The notes below the pieces were generated by a model. That model was not told where the DNA came from and did not search any database. It saw only the letters and a program-made list of their open reading frames with translations. Positions 17,770-26,043 of a stretch of 64,000 nt of DNA are shown piece by piece. The stretch is taken from contig NZ_BCYY01000009.1 in the NCBI RefSeq assembly GCF_001598435.1, forward strand, positions 62,001-126,000, given 5' to 3'. The position numbers were made by a program, and so were the translations under genes. The number at the start of each line of letters is the position of its first letter. Positions within the stretch are counted from its first letter, which is position 1. Origin of the DNA: Sphingomonas pituitosa NBRC 102491 (GTDB taxonomy: Bacteria > Pseudomonadota > Alphaproteobacteria > Sphingomonadales > Sphingomonadaceae).

Positions 17770-20700
17770 ACGCGCCGTTCGACGCCAAGGCGAAGACCCT
17801 GCCGGTGGTCGGCATCGGCGCTTCGGCCGGCGGGCTGGAGGCGCTGCGCGAGATGCTCGCGCCGGCCTGCGCGCCGACCGGCATGGCGTTCGTCATCGTC
17901 CAGCATCTCGATCCCAACCATGAGAGCATGCTGGCGCAGCTGCTCGACCGGCAGACCAATCTCGAAGTGCTTCAGTGCGAGGGCGGCGAGCGGATCGAGG
18001 CGGACAAGGTCTATATCATTCCCCCCGGCCACGGCCTCGCCATACGCGGCGGTACGCTGGAGCTGACCGATTTCGCCCAGCCGCGCGGCCTGCGCCGCCC
18101 GATCGACGACTTCTTCCTCTCGCTTGCCGCCGACCAGCAGGGCAATGCCGCCTGCGTGATCCTCTCGGGTACCGGCGCCGACGGCACCATCGGCCTGCGC
18201 GCGGTGAAGGAACATGGCGGCGTCTGCCTGGTGCAGGCGCCCGAGAGCGCGCGCTATGACGGCATGCCGTTGTCCGCGGTCGGCACCGGCCTTGTCGACT
18301 TCGTCAAGGCGCCGGGCCAGATGCTCGATTGCCTTCATGCCTTCTTCCACCGCAGCGGCGACGAGGCGCAGCGCGAAGAGGCGTCGCTCGTCGCCGACCA
18401 TGTCGATGAACTGTGCAAGGTACTGCGTACCGCCGTCGGCCACGACTTTTCGGGCTACAAGCGCACCACGCTGATCCGCCGGATCGAGCGGCGGATGCAC
18501 GTGCTCGGCATGACCAGCGGCCGCGCCTATCTGGCCCGCGCCAAGTCCGATGCCGACGAATGCGAGGCGCTGTTCCGCGACCTGCTGATCAACGTCACGC
18601 GTTTCTTCCGCGATGCCGACCTGTTCGATCGGCTGCGCACCCAGGTGGTCGAGCCGCTGATGCGCAGCTGGACGAGCGAGGAGGACATCCGCGTCTGGAT
18701 CCCCGGCTGCTCCTCGGGCGAGGAAGCCTACAGCATCGCGATGCTGTTCGCGGAGGCGGCCCGCAAGCTGGCCTTGCCGTCCACCGGTGTGCAGATCTTC
18801 GCGACCGATATCGACGAGCAGATGCTGCAGATCGCCCGCAACGGCGCCTATCCCGCCTCCGCGCTGGTCGACCTGCCGCCGGCGATGCGCGAGCGCTACA
18901 CGCTGCCGCACAGCGAGCGGTTCCAGATCGTGCCGCAGATCCGCGACATGATCCGCTTTTCCAACCACAGCCTGGTCAAGGACCCGCCCTTTTCGCGGAT
19001 CGACCTGGTCTCGTGCCGCAACCTGCTGATCTATTTCGACGATCGCCTGCAGCAATCGGTGATGCCGCTGCTCCATTATGCGATCCGGCCCGAGGGCTAT
19101 CTGTTCCTGGGCCCCTCGGAGACGATCGGCCGGTTCGAGCATCTTTTCCCGGCGATCGACCACCAGGCACGCATCTTCCAGCGTTCGCCCGGCGCCCCCA
19201 ACTATCCGATCGACCTGCCGGGCAGCGCGCCCGCCCGCAGCGTGCGTGAAGACCGCCACGCCCGCCACGCGGGCCGCGTCGGCGCGGAGGAAACCGCGGC
19301 GGTCCGCCGGCTGATCGATCGCTACGCGCCCGCCAGCCTGGTGCTCGACCAGGACGGCGTGATCATCGCCGCCTATGGCCGGCTGGGCCGCTACTTCGAC
19401 TTTCCGGTGACCCGCACCGGCGGATCGAGCGCGATCGGCCTCGCCCGTCCCGGGCTGCGCAACGTGCTGGGGCCGCTGCTCCGCGCCGGGCGCGACCAGC
19501 GCAAGCGGGTGGTGGCGCGCGACGTGACGGTGGAATCCGAATATGGCGCCCAGGCGATCGACGTAATTTGCGATCCGCTGCCCGACGGCACCTTGCTCTT
19601 CGTGTTCCGCGAGACCGCGCCGTTCCGCCCCGCACTCGACGAGGATGCCGCCGAACTCGACGCCGGCGACGACCATCTCGACGCGCTGGAGGACGAGCTT
19701 CGCGTCACCCGCCACCGCCTGCGTACCACCGTCGAGGAACTGGAGACCGCGAACGAGGAGCTGAAGAGCTCGAACGAAGAAATGATGTCGATGAACGAGG
19801 AGCTCCAGTCGACCAACGAGGAGCTGTCCACGGTCAACGACGAGCTGAAAAGCAAGGTCGACCAGCTCACCGTCGCCAATTCGGACCTGCGCAACTTCTT
19901 CGAATCGACGGACCTCGCGGTGGTGGTGCTCGATGACGAGCTGCGCATCCGCAGCTTCACCGAAGCGGCGACGGCGCTGTTCCCGCTACAGCCGAGCGAC
20001 CGCGGCCGGCCGCTGGCCGACGTCTCCAGCCGGCTGTCGGGTACCGACTATCTCGCCGACGCGCGCGCGGTGGTCGCCGGCGCGGGCCCGCTCCAGCGGC
20101 GGGTAAGCACCCAGGACGGCAGCCGCACGCTGTCGATGCGCACCCTGCCCTATCGCGCGCAGAACGGCACGACCGACGGCGCGACGCTGGTGCTGACCGA
20201 CATTACCGACGCGCTCTCGCTCGAGCGCGCGCTGGCGGCAGAGCGCGAGCGGCTCGACATGGCGATCCGCGCCGGCGGCATCGCGGTGTGGGAGTATCGC
20301 GTCGATACCGGCGAGACCGTGGTCGACGAGCATGCGCGCATGGTGCTCGGCATCGGCCCGGACCTTGCGCTCGACGATCCCAAAGCGCGGCTCGATCGGC
20401 TGCATCCCGAGGACCGCCCGGCCTTCGAGCTGGAACTGGCGCAGGTGACCGCCGAGGGGGGCGACCTCGAGATCAGCTACCGCATTCTCGACGGGGACGA
20501 GGTGCGCCGCATCAAGACGTTCGGACGATTGGTGGAGGATGCCGGCCCGCGCCGGCTGGTTGGCGTGTCGATCGACGTCACCCCCGAATATGCGCTGGCG
20601 GAAACGCGCGAGCTGATGCTGCGCGAGATGAACCACCGGGTGAAGAACCTGTTCGCGATCGTCAGCGGCATGATCTCGGCCGGCGCACGCAGCCATGACG

Positions 20701-21212
20701 ACGTGACCCGCTTCGCCAACGACATGCGCGAGCGGATCGCTGCGCTGGGGCGCGCCCATTCGCTTGCCGCCCCGGCAGGCGCGGTGCAGTCGATCGAGCT
20801 GGCCGACCTGGTGGAGGCGACGCTTGCGCCATATCGGGACCACGCGAGGATCGAAATTCACGGCCCGAGCGTAAAGATTCATCGGACCTGTTTGTCGCCC
20901 CTTGCGTTGATGCTGCACGAATGGGCGACGAACGCGGTCAAATATGGGGCACTTGGTGCAGACAAGGGGGAACTCTCCGTTGTCTGGACGCGCGCGCCCG
21001 ACGGCGTTCGGCTCGACTGGCGCGAAGCGGGAGATCGACCCGTTTCGGTGGAATCCGGCACCGGCTTCGGCACGATTCTGGTACAAACCTCGTCACGCCA
21101 ACTTGGGGTGACGGTCAGCCGGTCGGCGGAGGATCACAACTTCGCCATCCAAATCCATCTGCCTGCGAAAGTGCTTGCGAATGACGAAGACGGTGATGCT
21201 CATCGAGGATGA
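17766..21212 (+). CDS. CheB-CheR-coiled coil-PAS-HWE histidine kinase fusion
   Basis: Cytoplasmic signalling protein of 1148 residues. Order: CheB methylesterase (1-190; S20 in GASAGG, H47 in QHLDP, Asp in GTGADGT); CheR methyltransferase (about 210-480; SAM site WIPGCSSGEEAYSIA, CRNLLIYF); a PAS-like segment (530-620); a coiled coil rich in EELKSSNEE repeats (640-710); PAS domains (about 710-800 and 830-940); HWE kinase core with H956 in REMNHRVKNLFAIV, the HWE motif LHEWATNAVKYGALG and a G-box GTGFGTILV. The GTG start overlaps the LOV stop (GTGA). Both CheB and CheR keep catalytic residues although no chemoreceptor is nearby; in such fusions their role is not settled. Phosphorylation of the response regulator encoded next is the likely output. 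Confidence 0.92.
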   Translation: MNAPFDAKAKTLPVVGIGASAGGLEALREMLAPACAPTGMAFVIVQHLDPNHESMLAQLLDRQTNLEVLQCEGGERIEADKVYIIPPGHGLAIRGGTLELTDFAQPRGLRRPIDDFFLSLAADQQGNAACVILSGTGADGTIGLRAVKEHGGVCLVQAPESARYDGMPLSAVGTGLVDFVKAPGQMLDCLHAFFHRSGDEAQREEASLVADHVDELCKVLRTAVGHDFSGYKRTTLIRRIERRMHVLGMTSGRAYLARAKSDADECEALFRDLLINVTRFFRDADLFDRLRTQVVEPLMRSWTSEEDIRVWIPGCSSGEEAYSIAMLFAEAARKLALPSTGVQIFATDIDEQMLQIARNGAYPASALVDLPPAMRERYTLPHSERFQIVPQIRDMIRFSNHSLVKDPPFSRIDLVSCRNLLIYFDDRLQQSVMPLLHYAIRPEGYLFLGPSETIGRFEHLFPAIDHQARIFQRSPGAPNYPIDLPGSAPARSVREDRHARHAGRVGAEETAAVRRLIDRYAPASLVLDQDGVIIAAYGRLGRYFDFPVTRTGGSSAIGLARPGLRNVLGPLLRAGRDQRKRVVARDVTVESEYGAQAIDVICDPLPDGTLLFVFRETAPFRPALDEDAAELDAGDDHLDALEDELRVTRHRLRTTVEELETANEELKSSNEEMMSMNEELQSTNEELSTVNDELKSKVDQLTVANSDLRNFFESTDLAVVVLDDELRIRSFTEAATALFPLQPSDRGRPLADVSSRLSGTDYLADARAVVAGAGPLQRRVSTQDGSRTLSMRTLPYRAQNGTTDGATLVLTDITDALSLERALAAERERLDMAIRAGGIAVWEYRVDTGETVVDEHARMVLGIGPDLALDDPKARLDRLHPEDRPAFELELAQVTAEGGDLEISYRILDGDEVRRIKTFGRLVEDAGPRRLVGVSIDVTPEYALAETRELMLREMNHRVKNLFAIVSGMISAGARSHDDVTRFANDMRERIAALGRAHSLAAPAGAVQSIELADLVEATLAPYRDHARIEIHGPSVKIHRTCLSPLALMLHEWATNAVKYGALGADKGELSVVWTRAPDGVRLDWREAGDRPVSVESGTGFGTILVQTSSRQLGVTVSRSAEDHNFAIQIHLPAKVLANDEDGDAHRG

Positions 21213-21534
21213 GCTGTTCGTGGCGCTGGACGTACAGGACGTGGTGGAAGAAGCCGGCTTCGCGGTGGACGGCCCCTATGTCTCGGTTGCCGAGGCACTG
21301 CAGGCGGTGGAAAACCATCTGCCGGGCTGCGCCATCCTCGACGTGCGCCTGACCGACGGCGAGGTCTTCCCCGCCGCCGACGTGCTGCGCGATGCGGGCG
21401 TGCCGATCATCTTCCATTCGGGCCATGCCGACGCCACGTCGTTGCGGGGTCGCTATCCGCAGGCACTGGTATGCTCCAAGCCCTGCTCGCCCAGCGCGCT
21501 GCGCGCGGCGGTGGAAACCGTGTTCGGGCGCTGA
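21181..21534 (+). CDS. Single-domain response regulator
   Basis: Receiver-only protein of 117 residues (MTKTVMLIEDELFVALD), with the acidic pair near residue 10, phospho-acceptor Asp in CAILDVRLTDGE, Ser in IIFHSGHAD and Lys in VCSKPCSP. No output domain. It starts inside the kinase gene (32-nt overlap), so it is the third gene of the LOV operon and the natural phosphate acceptor of the HWE kinase. Single-domain regulators of HWE kinases often act as phosphate sinks or shuttles. ATG at 21181 is preferred to a TTG six bases earlier. Confidence 0.9.
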   Translation: MTKTVMLIEDELFVALDVQDVVEEAGFAVDGPYVSVAEALQAVENHLPGCAILDVRLTDGEVFPAADVLRDAGVPIIFHSGHADATSLRGRYPQALVCSKPCSPSALRAAVETVFGR

Positions 21535-21619
21535 CTCGCACAGGCTTGCCGCCGACCGTGCCAGCGGGAGGGGCGGACGCCCTAGTGCAAGTGCGGCCCG
21601 GCTCGGCTACCGGGAGGGA

Positions 21620-24610
21620 ATGGGCAGGGCTGGCGATCGCATTGCAGGAACCGCATCGGCGTTGCAGCGCGGCCTGCGTCTTTTCGTGCTGGGCCTGTGT
21701 GCTGCGCTGCTGCTGCCTGGGGCGGGATGGGCCGCGACGCCGGAACGTCCGCTGGCGGAGCTCCGCCACACCCGCTGGACGCTGCGCGACGGGGCGCCCT
21801 CCAATATCCGCGCGATCGTGCAAGGCCGCGACGGCTTTCTGTGGCTCGGAACCGCGACCGGGCTATACCGGTTCGACGGTATCCGCTTCGAGCGCATCAC
21901 CCCCATCCGGGACGACAGGCGCCGCTCGCTGCAAATCACCGCGCTGCTCGCCGCCCGGAACGGCGACCTGTGGGTCGGGTATGATTATGGCGGCATCGCG
22001 GTGCTGCGAGGCGGCAAGCTCCGCGACGCCAACCCCTGGAAGCCGAGCGGCGGGGTCGACGCGATCGTGCAGGCGCGCGACGGCTCGATCTGGGTCAGTG
22101 CCGACAGCCGCGGCGAAATCCAGCTCTCCCGCCTGAAGAACGGCAGCTGGACGAAGATCGGTGCCGCGCAGGGCTTTGCAGGCGGGCGCATGGGGCCGCT
22201 GCTGGCAGCCGCCGACGGCAGCATCTACGTCGCCTCGCCGCCTGCCCTTCTGGTGATGCGTCTGGACGCAGCGCGGTTCGAGCGGCTGCCGCTCCGCGCC
22301 GCGAGCAGCGCAGCGCTGGCCGAAGATGCGCAGGGGCGGATCTGGATCGGCGACGACACCGGGTTGCGCCGGGCGGACGGCAGCGGTGCCACGCTGCCGC
22401 TGGGCAGCGCCAACACGCCCTATGTGCGGCGCGGCATGCGCTTCGATCGCAGCAACAAGCTGTGGGTGACGGGGCTGGACGAGGGCCTAGTGCGGCTGTC
22501 CGTGGACGCAACGTCGCCGGTGCGTGCGGAGCATCTTGCCGCCGCCCAGGGACTCACCTCCTCGCTCACCGTCGCCATGGCGCAGGACCGCGAGGGCAAT
22601 GTGTGGGTCGGCACCGAATCGGGGCTCGATCGCTTTTCTGCCAGCAACATCCTGCGCATCGCGTCGAACGAAGCGCTGGTCACCGGTTTCGTGGGGGGTG
22701 CCGACGGCAATGCGCTGTTCATCGCCGGGCTCGCCGGTGTCTATCGCATCGCGGCGGGCACGGCCGCGCCCGAGCTGGTGTTCGCCAAACAGTCGATCGG
22801 CGTGCTCTGCGGCGACGATCGCCGCCTGCTGACCTTCAGCCTCGCCGGCAACTTCCTGCTCGCGCTGGAAGGGGGCCGCCTGCAGCGCGTCGTCAAGGTC
22901 AGCGAACCGCTGTCGGTGGTGTGCGCGCTCGACCGGCAGGGCAATTTCTGGTCGGGCATGGACAAGGTCTATCGCCTGTCCGGCAACCGCCTTGTGCCCG
23001 GCCCCGGCGACGGCGGGCTGCGCACCGGGACGGTGAGCAAGCTCCTCCCCTTCGAGGACGGGTTGATCGTGGGGCGCGCCAGCGGCGGCCTGCGCCGATA
23101 TCGCGGCGGGCGCGAGGTGCCGCTATGGCCACGCGAAGCACAGACGATCGGCGCCTCGAGCAGCCTGCAGGTCGACGGCAAGTACCTTCTCGTCGGCGGC
23201 GAAGCAGGCCTGGCCCGCTGGGACGGACGGCAGCTCGTCCAGCTCAGTGCCCGCGATTATCCGTTCCTCACCGGCATCATGGGCATCCACCCGACACAGG
23301 ACAACCGGATCTGGCTGATCGGGAGCAACGGCATTCTGCGGGTGTCGCGAACGGCGCTGGACGCCGCCTTTGCCCGGCCGGGCACCTCGCTGCCGATCGA
23401 GCGCTTCGGCTATTACGAGGATTTTCGCGCGCGCTCCAACCTCAACGTGATGCTCGGGAACGACATCGCCGAAGACGCCACCGGCAGGCTCTGGTTCGCG
23501 ACGAACAAGGGCCTCGCCTATATCGATGTCGCCGACATCGCGCGGAACCGCCTTGCGCCGCCCGTCGTCGTCCGGGGCCTGACCGCGAACGGACGCAGCT
23601 GGGACGTGAGCAGCGGCGATGTCGAGCTGCCCGCCGGCACCGATCAGCTGGTGATCGACTATACCGCACTCAGCCTCGTCGATCCGCAGGCGAACCGCTT
23701 CCGCTACCGCCTCGAAGGCGCGGACAAGGACTGGAACGACGCGCAGGACCGGCGTGAGGCGCTCTACACGAACCTCGCGCCGGGCAGCTATCGCTTCCGG
23801 GTGATCGCATCGAACAATGACGGCGTGTGGAACGCGCAGGGCGCGACGCTGGTGCTGCGCATCGCGCCTCGCTTCTACCAGACCTGGTGGTTCGCGCTGG
23901 CTTGCGCGGCCGCGGCGGTGCTGCTGCTCTGGCTGATGATCCGGCGCCGCGTTGCCGTCGTCGTCGCCCGCGCCCGGGCTGGCGTGCAGGCGCAGCTGGA
24001 GGAGCGGCTGCGCATCGCGCGCGAGCTCCACGACACGCTGCTCCAGGGGTTCCAGGGGCTGATGCTGCACTTCCAGTCGGCGGTCGAGCAGCTGCCGCGC
24101 GAGCACGACGCGCGCCGCCTGCTGGAGGGTGCGCTGGACCGCGCGGACGACGTGTTGCTCGAGGGGCGCGAGCGTGTGCGGGCGTTGCGCGAAACCACCG
24201 GGCCGGTCGCCTTGCGCCCGCGACTGGGAGCCGAGCTTGCGCCGATCATCCAGGGGGCCCTGCAGCTAGAGATCGAGGAGGTCGGGCGGGTGCGCCCATT
24301 GTCTGCGCCGGTGGCCGAGGAAATCGCCGCGGTCGTCCGCGAAGCCGCGGCGAATGCGGTACGGCACGCGGACGCCCGCCGGCTGCAGATCCAGCTGCGC
24401 TACGGGCGCGGGCAGTTCCGCGTGATCGTACGCGACGATGGCCGCGGCATCGCGCAGGATCGCTCGCGCAGGTCGGGCCCGGGGCATTACGGGCTGATCG
24501 GCATGCGCGAGCGGGTGGAACGCCTGGGCGGCCGGTTCTCCATCGCCGCCGATCGGCCACGCGGCACGCGCCTGGAGCTCCGCCTGCCGGGCAGGGCGGC
24601 CTACGCCTAG
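21620..24610 (+). CDS. Two-component sensor kinase: beta-propeller, Y_Y_Y domain, HisKA_3
   Basis: Membrane sensor of 996 residues. A signal/TM segment (RLFVLGLCAALLLPGAGWAA) is followed by a periplasmic two-bladed propeller made of Reg_prop repeats (QGRDGFLWLGTATGLYRFDG, QDREGNVWVGTESGLDRF and others, about 50-670), a Y_Y_Y domain (NRFRYRLEGADKDWNDAQ, about 690-745), a TM helix (WWFALACAAAAVLLLWLMI), a HisKA_3 dimerisation domain (RIARELHDTLLQGFQGL, phospho-His in RELHD) and an ATPase domain (EAAANAVRHA, DDGRGI, HYGLIGMRERV). Such sensors usually detect polysaccharide fragments. Start chosen by GGGAGGG. No response regulator follows, so it is orphan here. Confidence 0.92.
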   Translation: MGRAGDRIAGTASALQRGLRLFVLGLCAALLLPGAGWAATPERPLAELRHTRWTLRDGAPSNIRAIVQGRDGFLWLGTATGLYRFDGIRFERITPIRDDRRRSLQITALLAARNGDLWVGYDYGGIAVLRGGKLRDANPWKPSGGVDAIVQARDGSIWVSADSRGEIQLSRLKNGSWTKIGAAQGFAGGRMGPLLAAADGSIYVASPPALLVMRLDAARFERLPLRAASSAALAEDAQGRIWIGDDTGLRRADGSGATLPLGSANTPYVRRGMRFDRSNKLWVTGLDEGLVRLSVDATSPVRAEHLAAAQGLTSSLTVAMAQDREGNVWVGTESGLDRFSASNILRIASNEALVTGFVGGADGNALFIAGLAGVYRIAAGTAAPELVFAKQSIGVLCGDDRRLLTFSLAGNFLLALEGGRLQRVVKVSEPLSVVCALDRQGNFWSGMDKVYRLSGNRLVPGPGDGGLRTGTVSKLLPFEDGLIVGRASGGLRRYRGGREVPLWPREAQTIGASSSLQVDGKYLLVGGEAGLARWDGRQLVQLSARDYPFLTGIMGIHPTQDNRIWLIGSNGILRVSRTALDAAFARPGTSLPIERFGYYEDFRARSNLNVMLGNDIAEDATGRLWFATNKGLAYIDVADIARNRLAPPVVVRGLTANGRSWDVSSGDVELPAGTDQLVIDYTALSLVDPQANRFRYRLEGADKDWNDAQDRREALYTNLAPGSYRFRVIASNNDGVWNAQGATLVLRIAPRFYQTWWFALACAAAAVLLLWLMIRRRVAVVVARARAGVQAQLEERLRIARELHDTLLQGFQGLMLHFQSAVEQLPREHDARRLLEGALDRADDVLLEGRERVRALRETTGPVALRPRLGAELAPIIQGALQLEIEEVGRVRPLSAPVAEEIAAVVREAAANAVRHADARRLQIQLRYGRGQFRVIVRDDGRGIAQDRSRRSGPGHYGLIGMRERVERLGGRFSIAADRPRGTRLELRLPGRAAYA

Positions 24611-24682
24611 GCGCAGGCCGCACGCGATCACGCCACGGTCAGCCGCGTCTTTCGTGCGGGGGGCCTGATCCCCGCCGCTGCC

Positions 24683-25888
24683 TCAATAGGCCCAGTCCAG
24701 CTGCAGCCAGAAACGACTGGTGTCGGCGGCGAAGCGGTCCGCATCGTAGCGCGCATAGCGGACCGACATCTGCGTCTTGCGCAGCTTCGCGGTGGCGAGC
24801 AGATTCCATTCGTCGCCATAATGCTGGTCCAGCCGATCGCTCTGGTAGCGGTGCCACACCGCCTGCAGCGACAGCGCGTCGATCCTGCCCAGCTTCTTCC
24901 AGCCATGGCCGCCGCCCGCATAGAAATCGCGCACGCCGTTGGGCGGGGTGGTCGTCAGCTTGTCGGCCCAGCCCTGGAACTTGAACACGCTGCCGAGCGG
25001 GGTCTGGAAGCTGGTGAACGCAGCCCCGCCATCGGCACCCAGCACTTCATAGCCGGCATTGAGCGTCCATCCGCGCACGTCCAACGCCGCATCGGCCAGC
25101 CAATAGTCGGCCTGGTAGCGGCTCGGATTGTGGTGATAGTCGGACTGGCGCGCCCAGCTCAGCTGATAGCGCAGCTTCGCCTGGGGGCCGATCGCGCGGG
25201 CGCCGGCCAGCCGCACGCCGTAGCTCTGGTTGGACAGGCGGAAGCCCTGCACCTCCGCCTCGTCCTGATCGACCAGATAGGCAAAGCCGGTCAGCGTGCC
25301 CAGCGGCGTGGCGGCGCCGAGATTGGCGAAGACATTGTGGCCGCCCACCCCCCGCTGGCGGGCACCGCGGCCCTCGGTGCCCCAGATGGTCCGCACGTCC
25401 CAGGCATAGGTGAGGTCCAGCTTCAGGCCCTTCACCGGCACGATCTCGGTGCGCACCGCGTCGAACGTCTGGGCGTTGTTGCGGATCTGCGCGGCGCCGA
25501 CGAAGCGCTCGTCGTCGAGCATGATGCGCTGGCGGCCGGCCGTGACGGTCAGCGGCGCCGAGCGATACTGCAGCTGCGCCCGGTAGATGGCGACATTCTC
25601 CGGGTCGCCGATGATCGGTCGATCGGCGGGGCCGTGCAGCCCGTCATGATAGTCGCCGACCACCGCGAGATTGCCCTGCGCCTCGCCCAGTGCGGCGAAG
25701 CGGCCGTGGCGCAGCTCCACGCCGGCGCGAACCCGGATCGTCACCGCGTCCGATGTCTCGGCGAAGTCCGCCTGGTCGAGATGCTCCCAGCGCGCACGTG
25801 CCTCCAGCAGCGGCTTGAACGCGACCTGCTGCGCGAAGGCCGGTCCGGCGGCGACCAGCGCGGTGGCGGTGGTAATCCAGAAACGCAT
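24683..25888 (-). CDS. Outer-membrane porin, alginate-export (AlgE)-like family
   Basis: Exported beta-barrel protein of 401 residues: signal peptide MRFWITTATALVAAGPAFAQ, then alternating strands of the alginate_exp family (KPLLEARARWEHLDQADF, VTAGRQRIMLDDERFVGA, RTIWGTEGRG, GWTLNAGYEVLGADGG, FQGWADKLTTTPPNGVRDFYAG) and an aromatic C-terminus (RFWLQLDWAY). Family members are diffusion or export channels in proteobacterial outer membranes. Start at 25888 has AAGGGGG upstream; the frame to 26185 adds a Pro/Arg-rich shadow of the divergent gene. Substrate unknown. A TTGTCCGA motif lies 63 bp upstream. Confidence 0.88.
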   Translation of the reverse strand: MRFWITTATALVAAGPAFAQQVAFKPLLEARARWEHLDQADFAETSDAVTIRVRAGVELRHGRFAALGEAQGNLAVVGDYHDGLHGPADRPIIGDPENVAIYRAQLQYRSAPLTVTAGRQRIMLDDERFVGAAQIRNNAQTFDAVRTEIVPVKGLKLDLTYAWDVRTIWGTEGRGARQRGVGGHNVFANLGAATPLGTLTGFAYLVDQDEAEVQGFRLSNQSYGVRLAGARAIGPQAKLRYQLSWARQSDYHHNPSRYQADYWLADAALDVRGWTLNAGYEVLGADGGAAFTSFQTPLGSVFKFQGWADKLTTTPPNGVRDFYAGGGHGWKKLGRIDALSLQAVWHRYQSDRLDQHYGDEWNLLATAKLRKTQMSVRYARYDADRFAADTSRFWLQLDWAY

Positions 25889-25950
25889 ATGCCCCCTTTC
25901 GCGGAACGGCGGCGCTACCTGCCCGATCGCTTGCCTCCCAGTTACAAAGT

Positions 25951-25958
25951 TTGTCCGA
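25951..25958 (+). promoter_or_regulatory. TTGTCCGA motif between porin and carboxylesterase genes
   Basis: TTTGTCCGAGCATT in the 155-bp divergent region. It shares the 10-mer TTTGTCCGAG with the site before the GH27 gene. Could serve either the porin or the carboxylesterase. Confidence 0.35.
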
Positions 25959-26043
25959 GCATTGGGCCCGGGGTCAAGTTTCTGCGGAAATCGGGCGGGA
26001 TTCCGGTTAGCAAGGGCAAACAGTCCGCATGGGAGAGGTGCGC

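Noticed and set aside
17607..19715. 702-aa minus-strand open frame
   Set aside because: Antisense to the CheB-CheR part of the kinase; no SD and no motif.
19740..19870. Repeated GAG-GAGCTG units as a DNA repeat or CRISPR-like array
   Set aside because: They encode the EELKSSNEE coiled coil of the kinase.
24610..24660. CCGCACG/CGTGCGG repeat after the propeller kinase as terminator
   Set aside because: Seven-base arms with a loop of about 30 bases; not convincing.
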